Shown one piece after another: positions 1 to 9,203 of a stretch of DNA of 13,216 nucleotides (position 1 is its first letter; the number at the start of each line of letters is the position of its first letter). The stretch lies in the NCBI GenBank assembly GCA_019677205.1, contig JAAMXY010003646.1, positions 1 to 13,216 of the forward strand. Reading direction: 5' to 3'. Origin of the DNA: Pinguiococcus pyrenoidosus (taxonomy: Eukaryota; Sar; Pinguiophyceae; Pinguiochrysidales; Pinguiochrysidaceae). Both the position numbers and the translations under genes were made by a program. Under the pieces are notes generated by a model that saw only the letters and a program-made list of their open reading frames with translations, did not search any database and was not told the DNA's origin.

Positions 1-805
1 TGTATGCCGATCTGGAACTGCCCTTCGTGGTGGGAACGACCGGAGGAGACCGCCAGCAGCTGCAGGCGGATGCGAAGAGAGGCGGATGGGCCGTGGTTGC
101 ACCCAACATGGCCAAGGGCATCGTGGCGATGCAGGCGGGCATCGCGCGGCTCGCAGAGTCCTTTCCGGGCGCGTTCTCCGGCTACGAGCTGACGGTGACC
201 GAGTCGCATCAGAAGACCAAAGCGGATACCAGCGGTAAGACTCTCTCGCGACGCGACGAGCTCTTCGGCACAGAAAATGTGGCTCAACCGGAAGCGCTTT
301 TGGGATCAACCAGGAACTGCCATCGCGGTCACAGAGGCGTTGGCGAAGCTCACGAACGAGCCGTTCGATCCGGAGACCGGGATTGAACGCCTCCGAGACG
401 ATGAGGTACGTCGGGCTCCAGGCTCCCTTCGTCCTTCGCTTTCCGCTCGGGTCGACTTTGCGATGGGAAGCTGATGCGTTTTGCTTCATGTGCTACAGAG
501 CTCTATGGCGTTTGGAGTGCCCGAGGACGCGCTTGGGGGGCACGCGTTCCACACGTACTCGCTGAAGTCGAAAGACGGGACAGTCGAGTTCCAGGTTCGG
601 CACAACGTCTGCGGGCGACGGGTATACGCCGACGGCACCGCGGATGCAGTAAGTGTCACTCGTCTGCGCAAGCGTCTTTCGCTCACTTGGGTTGACATCC
701 GTGGTGCCATCGGGACAGGTTCTATTCTTGGCGAATAAGATCGCAGCGGGCGGCAGTCCAAGGGTCTTCGACATGATCGAGGTGCTCAGCGAAGGCGGGC
801 TCTAG
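1..805 (+). CDS. dapB: 4-hydroxy-tetrahydrodipicolinate reductase, plant/algal type (5' partial)
   Basis: The enzyme reduces the product of DHDP synthase with NAD(P)H in lysine synthesis by the diaminopimelate route, normally in the plastid of plants and algae. Exons fitted by phase and similarity: 1-234, 314-405, 499-648 and 719-805 (TAG at 803-805); introns are 79, 93 and 70 bp. The visible 186 residues include GTTGGDRQQL, the PGAFSGYEL stretch, the catalytic-loop motif ESHQKTKADTSGTA (His and Lys expected in catalysis), GVPEDALGGHAFH and HNVCGRRVYADGT, all in the order of the plant enzyme. Intron 1 splits a Gly codon inside the TSGTA motif. The N-terminal NAD(P)-binding part and any transit peptide lie left of the window, so targeting cannot be judged. 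The gene converges on the MESD gene, with 113 bp between stops. The family call is firm; individual splice sites are inferred. Confidence 0.94.
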
Positions 806-918
806 GGGAGAAGGTCTTGCTTGTGCCGCAGGGCAGCAGCAGCTGGCACATCGTGGGCGATTGGCAACTCAAAAACAACCGTCCTATTGCATGAGCTTCT
901 CTCTCCTGTCTCGTCTCG

Positions 919-1984
919 CTACAACTCGTCCTTGTGATAGTCTTGGTTGTCGAACCGCACCTTGACCACCTACAGAGCGGGCGAAAAGGAGCGGGCGAAA
1001 AGGAGCGGAGATTTTAGGGAAAGCTGCCAAGACGCCAAAGCGCATCTTGCCATAACATCCTCCTACCTCTGGACGAGAGAGCAGGAAGTCCTTTGCTTGC
1101 TGCGACTGATAGCCCGGCACGGTGACCAGCGTCGTGGCGGAGCCGATGTTGTAGACTTGCGCGGTGATACCTCCCGTCTGCAGCAGCTCTTTCCACTGCC
1201 GGAGGTACACGTCGATCTCCTGCTTGGAGTACTCCTGGTCCTCCGAGGTGTCCAGATGCACGAACATCATCTCGCCACCCAGGCCATCGGCACTACCACC
1301 ACCAATGTCAGAAGTCCTGCACACGTGGTTTTCCACGACAGCACAACCCACGAAACTCTCACCCTGTGAATCCGCTGCCGCCAAACTTTTCGCCGCCCTT
1401 GAACTTTTCAAGCTTGCTCTGCTTGGACAGCGCCTGCAGCTCGTCCATGGTCAAGACGCTGCGATGCAAAAGGTGGCAGAACTCAGGGGCCGTCTTTCAA
1501 GTCCTCCAGAGCATTGGTGTCACTCACTTCGGGTTCGGAGCGCCGTCGTTGTCCCGCATCTGGCTCGCCAGCTTCCTCTGCGCACTCCTAGCAACAGCTT
1601 CGTGCTGGTGTGCAACAAGTCAAGCAAAGAGCGGCGTCAGCTGCCAAAAGCAGAACAACAGAAACCGCGAAAAACGGATCTGATGTCACCTTTGCGGCCT
1701 CTTTCTCCAGCTGCTTCTCCACCGAGCGTCGCAGAGCTTCTCTCTCGCTCTCCAGCTCCTCAGCCTCATCTCCATCTTCCCATGCCTTCCGGAAGACAGC
1801 GAGATAAACGAGGTGAACACCGCAAAGATGCGCAAAACGCAAAGTTTGACCGGCAGCTCACCTCTTCTAAAGCGTCCCAATCGACGTTATCCCACTCTCG
1901 GATGCCCTTTTTCGCTTCCACGCATCTCTTAGCCACATATAGCGCACACAGCGCCAGAAAGAGGCTCACGTATCCTCGAGGCAT
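919..1984 (-). CDS. MESD-family ER chaperone with C-terminal KDEL
   Basis: MESD (mesoderm development, Boca in flies) is an ER-lumen chaperone that helps beta-propeller/EGF modules of LDL-receptor-related proteins fold in animals. Six exons were joined: 1984-1862, 1785-1690, 1577-1528, 1458-1363, 1316-1067 and 969-919, giving 221 residues. The introns are 76, 112, 69, 46 and 97 bp. Residues 1-24 form a signal peptide (hydrophobic LFLALCALYVA) and residues 28-73 are acidic and helical (DWDALEEAWEDGDEAEEL). The core domain follows: MMFVHL at 138-143, WKELLQTGG from 163, then VTVPGYQSQQAKDFLLSRPE and VVKVRFDNQDY. The protein ends in KDEL (218-221), an ER-retrieval signal; human MESD ends in REDL. 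The last donor is GAG|GTAGGA at 1066, and using it is what exposes KDEL. ATG 1984 is chosen because it opens the signal peptide. The client protein in this organism is unknown. Confidence 0.92.
976..1008. repeat. 14-bp tandem repeat forming a polypyrimidine tract in the last MESD intron
   Basis: The unit AGCGGGCGAAAAGG is repeated twice exactly (976-989, 990-1003) plus a 5-bp partial copy. On the minus strand it reads CCTTTTCGCCCGCT twice, directly before the CTGTAG acceptor of the last MESD intron, so the repeat supplies the pyrimidine-rich stretch next to the 3' splice site. Confidence 0.9.
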
Positions 1985-2356
1985 TTCGAAGTTGTGGCGC
2001 GAAGTTTTGTATCTTCCGCGATTTCCCCTGTCTCTTTCTGGAGCTCCAGAAGGCGCCACGCGGCAGTCTGGAGCGAGTTGTTCGGTCTGTCACAACAGGC
2101 GAGATCTTGGTTTTGGTTTTGGTTTTGGTTTTGATTTTGGTTTTGGTATTGGTATTGGTTCCTTTTTTGAATTCTGTTTTGGCGTTTCAAGAAAAATTTA
2201 GTTTTCTGCTTTGCGTTCTTTGCGCCCGCATGTAGACGGACACAAGTGATGTGTGATATGTGTGCTGCGCCCGCAGGTACCGCTTGAAAGAGACTGGCGT
2301 CGAGTTGCGTACGTATGCGTCAGAAGTTCTTTGGAGCCAGCGTGTACCAGATCAAC
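1985..2356. promoter_or_regulatory. Divergent intergenic spacer between MESD and SDR genes
   Basis: These 372 bp separate the two start codons and should hold both promoters and 5' leaders. No TATA box is evident. The main visible element is the TTTTGG-rich tract at 2107-2160. An AG acceptor-like site (GTGTACCAG, ending at 2350) lies just before the SDR ATG at 2357, so a 5'-UTR intron or leader splice site is possible. The promoter role is inferred from gene arrangement only. Confidence 0.5.
2107..2160. repeat. TTTTGG-type simple repeat
   Basis: This is an imperfect hexanucleotide tract: four TTTTGG-type units, one changed to TTTTGA, then two units changed to TATTGG. It lies about 120 bp upstream of the MESD start (minus strand) and about 200 bp upstream of the SDR start. 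It is neither a TTAGGG- nor a TTTAGGG-type telomere array. Confidence 0.9.
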
Positions 2357-3530
2357 ATGCGCGGGCCTCTCCTGCTCGCCTGCCTAGCTGTGGCGCAAGC
2401 AGCAGCCTACCCCACCAAGGTGAGGCGCTCTGCCGCCCTGCGAGACGCGCCGGCGCCTGATCAGCTGATCTCGGAAGGTGCTCGTCTGCGGCGCTGGGGG
2501 CCGCGTGGGTCGCCAAGTGGTCACCAACTTGTTGCAAGAGGGTGAGCAGTTGGCGTCGACATGGGGAGAAGCCGGGGGCGGGTCTGAAAAATTGCTGCTG
2601 TGGCAGAAAATGTCACGACGATCCGAGCTTTCGTGAGAGAGCCCAAGGACATGCCATCGGATCCGCGCTTGGAGGTGTTCCGAGGAGACCTCAACAAGGC
2701 CAGCGATCTGGAAAAAGCCTGCTCGGGAATGGAGGCTGCCGTCTGGTGCGATTTGGACCCTGCTTGGCTCGCAAGAGCGAAAGATTCGCCGACTGACCTT
2801 CCACTGCCAGGTGTGCATCCGGCTTCAGCGACCGCTCCAGCGTCGTCAATCGTCTGAAAGTAGGTTTTCTTGTTCCGCCCATGTGAGCTTTGCAACGGGA
2901 AACTGACAAAAGCCAAAATTATGGCGCGAAGGGCCTCTTTGGGGTGGTTGTACGACCGGAGGAATCCATTGACATCCGGGGCCTTCGCTTGCTTGGCGAG
3001 TCGATGAAGAAGCAGCCGCCGGCGGCGGCGGCGGCGGCTGGCGAGGACCTCCCCAAAGTCGTGCTTTGCAGTTCTGCTGGTGTCACAAGACCTGCATGGC
3101 CGGCGGACAAGCAGAAGCGGCTGAAAGGAGCCGCGGACATTCCCATCGTGCGGCTGAACCCCTTCAACATCCTCGACACGAAGAGGAAGGGCGAGGAAGC
3201 TCTGCGGTCCACTGGCGTCCCGTACGCCATCGTCCGTCCGACGGGCCTGAATGACGACTGGCCAGAGGGCCGGCCCATCTTTAGTCAGGGAGACATCGCC
3301 GTTGGCCGCATCTCCAGGAAGGACGCGGCCTATGTCTTGACGAGGGTTTTGGGAGAGCCGCACGCCACGGGGAAGACCTTCGAGGTCATGGCGCTCAATT
3401 CGTACCCCAAGGCCGCGTCCATGTCTAGCACGTTGGAGAACCTCGTCCAGGACGAAGGGTAAGCAGCTTTGTGTCCTTAAGAAGTGCTGGGGATGATGAT
3501 GATGACGATGATGATGATGATGATGATGAC

Positions 3531-3570
<40 letters not shown>

Positions 3571-3852
3571 GCATCTGCTGACTATGAATATTTTGCAGAT
3601 CGGTCGGTCCAGGCATGTCCGAACAGGAGATAGACGCCAACTACAAGTTGCTTCAGCAGCTACTCCCAGGTATGCTAAAAGTGAGGCAGGCGAAGGACAG
3701 TAGGACCCAACTTAAGCCACGCCTCGCTCCTGCGCTTAGGCGAGCGCCAAGAAGCAAATGCCCTCGCGATGGGGCAAACGTACGAGCAGCTGGACAAGGT
3801 ACACAAGAGGACTCTCAGAGAGCACCAAAGATTCGAGGCAGCAAAAGACTAA
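2357..3852 (+). CDS. Atypical short-chain dehydrogenase, NAD(P)-binding NmrA/SDR-a5-like, with signal peptide
   Basis: Seven exons (2357-2419, 2478-2541, 2607-2745, 2811-2859, 2932-3458, 3599-3669, 3740-3852) encode 341 residues; the introns are 58, 65, 65, 72, 140 and 70 bp. Residues 1-18 (MRGPLLLACLAVAQAAA) are a signal peptide. A Rossmann strand follows almost at once, VLVCGAGGRVGRQVV at 22-36 with the GxGGxxG dinucleotide motif. Family blocks come in order: AFVREP, ASGFSDRSS, SIDIRGL, KVVLCSSAGVTRPAW (147-161), DIPIVRLNPFNILD, GVPYAIVRPTGLNDDW and FSQGDIAVGRISR. There is no classical YxxxK pair, as is usual for this atypical group. A helical tail (SEQEIDANYKLLQQLL onward) follows. The substrate is unknown; relatives occur in plants and algae as NAD(P)-binding proteins. 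An in-frame ATG at 2315 would add 14 residues; 2357 is preferred because it gives a clean signal peptide. Final exon reads to TAA 3850-3852. Confidence 0.92.
3016..3040 (+). repeat. Coding GCG triplet run (alanine tract in SDR)
   Basis: A run of CCG/GCG triplets encodes two prolines followed by six alanines at about residues 134-141 of the SDR protein. It sits in the loop before the KVVLCSSAG strand, where relatives usually have a short charged linker. It probably varies in length between strains. Confidence 0.8.
3491..3570. repeat. GAT/GAC trinucleotide microsatellite inside an SDR intron
   Basis: About 80 bp of GAT repeats with three GAC interruptions fill the middle of the 140-bp intron 3459-3598, the longest intron of the SDR gene. 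The flanks look like normal splice sites (GTAAGC donor, TATTTTGCAG acceptor). On the other strand the tract makes a meaningless poly-serine reading frame. Confidence 0.95.
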
Positions 3853-4449
3853 TACCTCGCATTAGGGGGAGGAAGGGCGGCTCGGCAAGCGTGGACAAGA
3901 GCGAGTCCCAATCGTGCAGGAAGGGTAGCATCCCTGCCGAGAAAGGGTCTGCCCAGCGAAGTTTTTTTGTCGAGGCGGGTGTGGTGCGCTCCTTGCGAAT
4001 TGTGTGTTTCTGATGCCTGCAACGAAGGAGGAAGCGAGGGTACCGAGGCGCCACATATAAGATGTCTGGAAGCGCGGCGCACTCTTTGACCAAGCAAGGC
4101 CGGAAGAAACACAGGAAGAGGTTGATTCGTCATCATGTGTCCAAAATGAATGTCCAAGTCTGTATGGCAAACCACCACCGCGATGTTTCATTCATGGTTT
4201 TCGGGTCCACAAGTCTCCGCCGCCCGACAAAAAGCCGATGTGCCAGTGCCTTTATGTCCAATTGAACGCTGGCACCTTGAGTTTCTGGTTGGTAAGAAAT
4301 GACCATGTCTAAGCATTTGCGGTCCAAGACGAGCTCCTCGGGCCTTCCCCTCCTTACAAATCTACTGAGAAAGCTGGCTTGGTCCTTCGAAGCCGACTTC
4401 TGCAAAGCTTGCCCCTCAGCGGCAAAGCTCCTCGGAGCCGCTGCTGTCG
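3853..4449. other. Convergent intergenic region, 3' ends of SDR gene and gene 4
   Basis: No gene is supported here. The base composition is less GC-rich than in the exons. One minus-strand frame is open from about 4522 to 4133, but its codons end in A/T often and it matches no family I know, so I treat it as likely 3' UTR or spacer. No clear polyadenylation signal was identified. Confidence 0.5.
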
Positions 4450-4524
4450 CTAGCTTCCGCTCCTGCGTCCTTCGCACGGGTACTGCTCGGGACCAAAATG
4501 CGGCATCCGCTTGATAAACCCGAC

Positions 4525-4755
4525 CTATAAGAGAAAGTCAATCTGCTATGCAGAATAAGAGGGAGAAAGAACGGCACATCGCGAGCGCGCATCGCTACGT
4601 GCGCATCGCTACGTGCAAGCCTTCTACTGTCCCGGTCATCGAGGGCTTCCAGGACTACGGCGGCGCTTCCGAGTCGCAATCGACTCCACGCCGGAATCAT
4701 GGGAAAGGATTGCAGATCGCCGATCCTCCGCCGCAGCAGGCGTGGCTTCAGGTAC
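4525..4755 (-). other. Possible last intron of gene 4 (optional)
   Basis: A weak donor (GAC|GTACCT at 4755) pairs with a strong-looking acceptor: pyrimidine-rich minus-strand sequence ending CTCTTATAG, with the next exon at 4524. Splicing here would replace the unspliced tail ending at 4636 with 24 residues (GFIKRMPHFGPEQYPC is part of them) ending at TAG 4452-4450. The short exon has fairly coding-like codon choice. The sequence alone cannot decide between the two ends. Confidence 0.4.
4587..4614. repeat. 14-bp direct tandem repeat
   Basis: GCGCATCGCTACGT occurs twice exactly, back to back. It lies just past the unspliced stop of gene 4, inside the optional last intron. Confidence 0.95.
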
Positions 4756-7099
4756 GTCGGTATCGTCATGGCCCGGTTGAATTGCTGCGGGAGGAGCGGC
4801 TCGGATGGGAGGGACGTCTCGGGCGTCCGGAACGCCGGTGGAGTCCCACAGCTGTAGGAAAGTCCCTCCAGCTGGCACCTTCACGCTGGTCTTGCGGGCT
4901 TCCGGCCTGGTCGACTGACCATCGTGGAAGCCATTGCCGCGAGCGTGTGCATCTGCGGATCGTCCGGCTCGACCGGTTTGATTGCCGAGTATCGCTGCGG
5001 CTCCCGGCTCGTCCGCGTAGTCCTGCTTCGCACAACTGCTCGGTGCCGTAAAAAACGAATGCCCCGCGTGGAGAGGCCTCTCCAGCGAGTCCCTCCTGAC
5101 GGTTGCCTAGACATTGCAGTGGCAGTTCCAGCAAACGCCCCTTAGCCTAGATTGACCTTGACCCTCACCCTACCCCAAGCGTTGACGGGCGTACCTCGCA
5201 AGGAGTCTCCAGTTGTTTCCGGGAACGGTCCACAAGAGCAACAGCGGCGCTGTCCAGCCTATCCGCCGCCCTCGGGGCTGCCAAGTCCTCTCTGCCATCC
5301 CCTCGCATGGATGTGCCATACTGCTCAGAATACCCGTCAAAGCTCCGCGGGGCCATCCTGGTTGGGTATGCCCCCGGCAAGTATCCGCCCTTGTTGGGAT
5401 ACGGCTGCCCATTGCTGGGGAGATCCCCGAACGAAGACGGTGGTTGCCGATGGAGCCAGTCCCTATGCTCGAATCCATCGGCACTCATAGCCCGTCTCGT
5501 TGAGAAGCTGCTGGGCATGCTGCCATCTGCGCCCCGCTGTGCCTCAGATCGGAAGGCGTCCATGAGGTCCTGGGGAACGTTCACCTCGCCGCCACAACGA
5601 CTGCTGCTGTCGAAGCTGAAGGGGTCGCTCTGCGGTGTTATGCTCACTCCACGCGGTAGCACCTGCCAAGGCGGGCGCGGCGAGGGCGTGATGTCGGTGA
5701 CGTACTCGTCGCCATGCTGAGGAGCCGGCGTTGGCGGCCAAGCGCGATTGCCTTCGAACTGATCCTGGTCGCGAAAGGCGAGCTGGCGCTCGACGAAGCT
5801 CGAGGGTTGCCCGCGGTGACCCGCCGCTTGCATGTCCATGTACCGCCGCTCGTAGGCCTCCGCCGCGGACCAGCGCCGGTGGTACTGCCGTCCCTGTTCC
5901 TCCCACTTTGCTCGAGAGTACCCGGCAACCGGCTCGAATGGGCGCCCAACGGCCTCCGGCCCCAACATCCAGGAGGGTGGTGGAAACGACATGGAGTGCA
6001 CCGCTGGCGGCACCGGAGCTCCCAGCTCGCGAGCGCTCTGCACATGGTAGTCCTGCACAGCGTAATCCGCTCGCGGAGGCGGAGGACGCGTGCCGGGAGG
6101 ACCATACCCAGGGAAGCTCCGGCCCGGCGGCCGCTGCATGCCCGGCCGGTAGCTGGGCAAATGCAGATGAGAATGCTCTCGAGGTGGGACGGAATAGCCG
6201 TGGTTGTATCCCTCGCGAGCGCGTGGGTCGGGAGGGTGCACCTGGTGGTGCCGCAGCATCGCCGTATGCGCTTCAGCCTGCGCTTGCTGCCTCGCCTCGT
6301 CATCTTCGGCTCGCTTGACAGTGTCCTTCACGTGCTGGAGAAACTCTTCCGCGCTGCAGCGTGATCAACACCACGGCCCAGGGTACGCAAGGAGCGAAGG
6401 ATGGATGTGAGATGCCTGCGGGCCAGCCAGTTCCGCATCCTACAAGGCCCAGTGCTCACCACTTCGTCTCCAACAGAAGGCCGTAGTCTCTGGCCAGGAG
6501 GTTGTGGAACTGGAGGATGAACCGCGTATCGAGCGCGTTCTCCGACTCGGCCATGGGCGTTTCAGTCACGGAAAGGGAAGCCCGAAGCCGGATGGCGATC
6601 TCTGTGAACGTGTCCTTCACCAACTCTGCGTCATCCAGCCTCGGCGATACCCGGCCCACGCCGAAGCAGCTGTGCGGATGCGACTCCAGGACCTTGAACT
6701 GCAGCCTACGGGCCCATTTTTCCCCCGAGTCCACACGCCAGACAGGTTAGCACGGCGCCTGGGAAGAGCTTGGAAGCCCAACGCCCAACTCGGACGAGAG
6801 CAAGGAGAGACTGACGGACAGAAGGCAGAGTGCTGTGGTCCTTACGTTTTGGGATCGTCCATTTTGGCCCGAAAGGCGAAGGCGCAGGGTTCCCCGCGGC
6901 ACGTGCCGGGACAGCGAAAGGTCACCAGGCCATTGTTACATTCTTTCCTGCGATGGAGGGGCCGCGCGGGCGCGGGCTCAGTCGCGGCGCCATTGGATCA
7001 GTCGTGGAAGGGGGTCTGTGTGGCCTACGTTAGCTTTCGCCCCTCAAAGGCCTGCATGAGGCAGAAGCTGCGCTTCACGTCCGTCGAGCGCAGCAGCAT
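4636..7099 (-). CDS. Uncharacterised protein: small globular N-terminus plus long Pro/Arg/Ser-rich disordered region
   Basis: I do not recognise the family. Exons joined by phase: 7099-7029, 6705-6460, 6353-5195 and 5106-4636 (TGA), giving 648 residues; the introns are 323, 106 and 88 bp. Residues 1-105 look folded (FCLMQAFEGRKLT, then LQFKVLESHPHSCFGVGR, FTEIAIRLRASLSV, FILQFHNLLARDYGLLLETK). Residues 106-142 form a charged helix or coiled coil (CAEEFLQHVKDTVKRAEDDE). Most of the rest is low-complexity, rich in Pro, Arg, Ser, Tyr and Gly (for example GYGPPGTRPPPPRADY), as in RNA-binding or scaffold proteins, but no RNA-binding motif is visible. The C-terminus RKRRRSPGSPR looks like a nuclear-localisation sequence. 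ATG 7099 follows an acceptor-like CCGCTCTCTAG, so further 5' exons are possible; that frame is open upstream to about 7267. The 3' end may instead be 4450. Phase agreement across all joins supports a real gene; its function is unknown. Confidence 0.7.
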
Positions 7100-8977
7100 T
7101 CCTAGAGAGCGGAGGAACACCCACGTGTCAGCAAACTTCGCATCGGCGGCGTGTGAGGAGCTCCAGGTGGAAGTGCCGCCGCCCCCCTTCGGTTGCGCTC
7201 TCAATGCCTCCGCACGACACCGCGCCACACGCTTTGGTGGCCCTTCGCACGCTGCGACCGGCGCCACTTCGAGTCTCAGCGGCGAGCGCGAGCGCTACGG
7301 CGAAAGGCAGGACAGAAACCAAGCGTATTCGCGGTCGCAAAAGCCCGCGCGATCGCGTTTGAGCCCGCAGTGCTCTCCCGTCTCTCTGCGGCGTCACCGG
7401 CCATTGGGCTGCCTGATGTGCCTTGTGGCGCATGCAGTGCGCCTGTGCGAGAGCGCACCTTGCTCGCGGGGCCACTCCGGATTCCGCGTGATCTGGAAGG
7501 CCTGCACACGCGCGGGAGACACAGTGAGAGAGGGCGCGTTCGAAAGCGGTCGTTGGCACGCACCCGCCGCAGACGCGCCAGCCTCGCCGGGTCATCAGGA
7601 GCAGCCACGCCCCCTCTCATCCTCAGCCTGCCGCGCAGGGTGCAAGCGCGGCTCCAGCGCGTGGCCGGGCGCGCGCGCGGCAAGTTCCTCCTCCGCAAAG
7701 CGCGCAGAGCGTTCGCGGACCTTAACGAACTCGTCTCAACGCCATTTCCTTGCCCCGTGACGCTCGTACACGTCATTCGCACGGAATGCCAAGTGCTGAT
7801 TGGCTCCAAGCAACCAGGTGGTTGGCCGATCTCCCAACTTCAAAAGCCGGGCTGTCGTCTAGTCAGCTGGCGTTGAACCAGTGGGAGGATCGCTGCTTGG
7901 CGAGGAGGGCACGTGACGTTTGGATTCCGACCAATCAGGTGGCCGACGTAAGCTGAGAATTGCATTGGCCTAGATTCGAATCGTCGCGCCATCGCGCTTG
8001 GCGAAGCCGGAAGCGCTGCGAAATTCGCCTGTGATGTTGTGGATTGCCTGCGCCATAGCAATGAGCCGCCAGCTCTATGGCTGGGCCGCAAGTCTGGGGC
8101 ACGCGATTGGCTTGTTTAGCGAAGACATGGCCAGGGACATCAAGTATGCGCGTTTCGAGCCGTTGGCACGCGTGGCGGGGTCCTATAGCGTCCGTAGCAG
8201 GGCCGACGAGTCAAACCGTTGAGATCCGTTGAAGGCGTCTGCATGAATGGCGTGACATTGCTGCAACCGGAATCGTATTTTTCTTTTGCGATGGACAGCG
8301 CTTCTATGGCTGCTGCGCGCTTCGGACGTTGAACTCTCTAAAGTACGTGGTGTCTGATCCAGAAAGTACGGACTACGCGGTTACCCTACACTTCTCTCCA
8401 GTGTGAACTCCCTGAAAGTCCCGAGCAGCTCTGTATTGAATCTTCTTTCGGCGTGGTCCTCGCAGGACCCGCGCACACGTTCGGCCATCAAATCTAACCT
8501 CGCGACGTAGACGTGATTGGTGCGGCCGGAAAGAGAGCGGCCAAAACCCGGGAGGGGCAAGAAAAAGGCGGGCGGTTCGGCCTGCTCTTTCGATCCTTTT
8601 CTACAGAAACATCGCGATCGATGTGGAATCGTCGGCACTGCATCATGGGCGATCTGCAGGTTGCACTTGCGAGGAAGGCGCCAATCATTCCGTGCTCTCT
8701 CAAGCAACGCCCGAGTCCGTATCGGATCTTTCAAGACGATGGTCGTGCATCACCGATCACGCACGGACCACACGCCTGATCTATGGGTCTGCCTCGTCGC
8801 CCTGGCTGCCTACGGCACGTCTGATGCATCGACATCGTATCTGACGCACCAGCAGCAAGACAGATTTGCGTCGACTCGTGTTGACGAGTCCGAAGCGAGG
8901 TGCACGCTGCTGGCTGGCGGGCGCGCGAGCCTTGCCAAAGGAACATGCATGATGCAAGCAAGGCACGGGCATGAAGC

Positions 8978-9034
8978 AGGCCAGCCAGCCAGCCAGGCAG
9001 CAGTCGCTTGACTTCTTCCAGCCAGCCAGCAGCC
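8978..9034. repeat. CAGC/CCAG-rich low-complexity stretch
   Basis: Two clusters of CCAG units (about 8979-9000 and 9019-9034) are separated by about 20 bp. They lie roughly 300 bp upstream of the glycosyltransferase start codon. Confidence 0.8.
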
Positions 9035-9178
9035 GATCACCGCCTTCCAGCCACCTTCTCAGCATCCACATCTCACACTCCCATCTCCCATCTCCCCGCC
9101 ACACCCACCAGCAGGCCACCACCAAGGCGCCACCAGCAACGCAACCAATCACCCGACTCCAGCAAACGCCAGTTCCGC

Positions 9179-9203
9179 TCTTCCGTTCTTCCGTTCTTCC
9201 GTT
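9179..9203. repeat. 8-bp tandem repeat CTTCCGTT, three copies
   Basis: Three consecutive CTTCCGTT units lie about 130 bp upstream of the ATG at 9329, in the probable promoter or 5' leader of the glycosyltransferase gene. The plus strand is pyrimidine-rich there. Confidence 0.9.

Noticed and set aside
1164-2201. Plus-strand open frame of 345 codons, including a Gly/Phe repeat end
   Set aside because: It overlaps the MESD exons in antisense, and its terminal FGFGFG stretch is merely the TTTTGG repeat translated.
3425-3640. Minus-strand poly-serine frame
   Set aside because: It is the GAT microsatellite in an SDR intron read from the other strand.
4133-4522. Minus-strand frame of about 130 codons that could be a last exon of gene 4
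   Set aside because: It would need a weak phase-1 donor (CGCC|GTAGTC at about 4658). Its codon third positions are unlike those of the clear exons and no motif is seen. Kept only as a remote alternative.
5150-5180. CCCTCACCCTACCCC, resembling degenerate telomere repeats
   Set aside because: Too short and irregular, and it lies within a small intron of gene 4.
6504-7760. Plus-strand open frame of 418 codons
   Set aside because: It runs antisense to two phase-consistent exons of gene 4 and is Arg/Ser/Ala/Pro-rich with no recognisable motif; long chance frames are common in GC-rich DNA.
7964-7990. ATTCGAATC near 7973 resembling a tRNA T-loop
   Set aside because: No matching acceptor, D or anticodon arms could be folded around it.
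7998-8222. Small plus-strand frame of 74 codons with a hydrophobic stretch
   Set aside because: It is opened by a non-ATG codon, has no matching splice signals or family, and lies in a probable promoter region.
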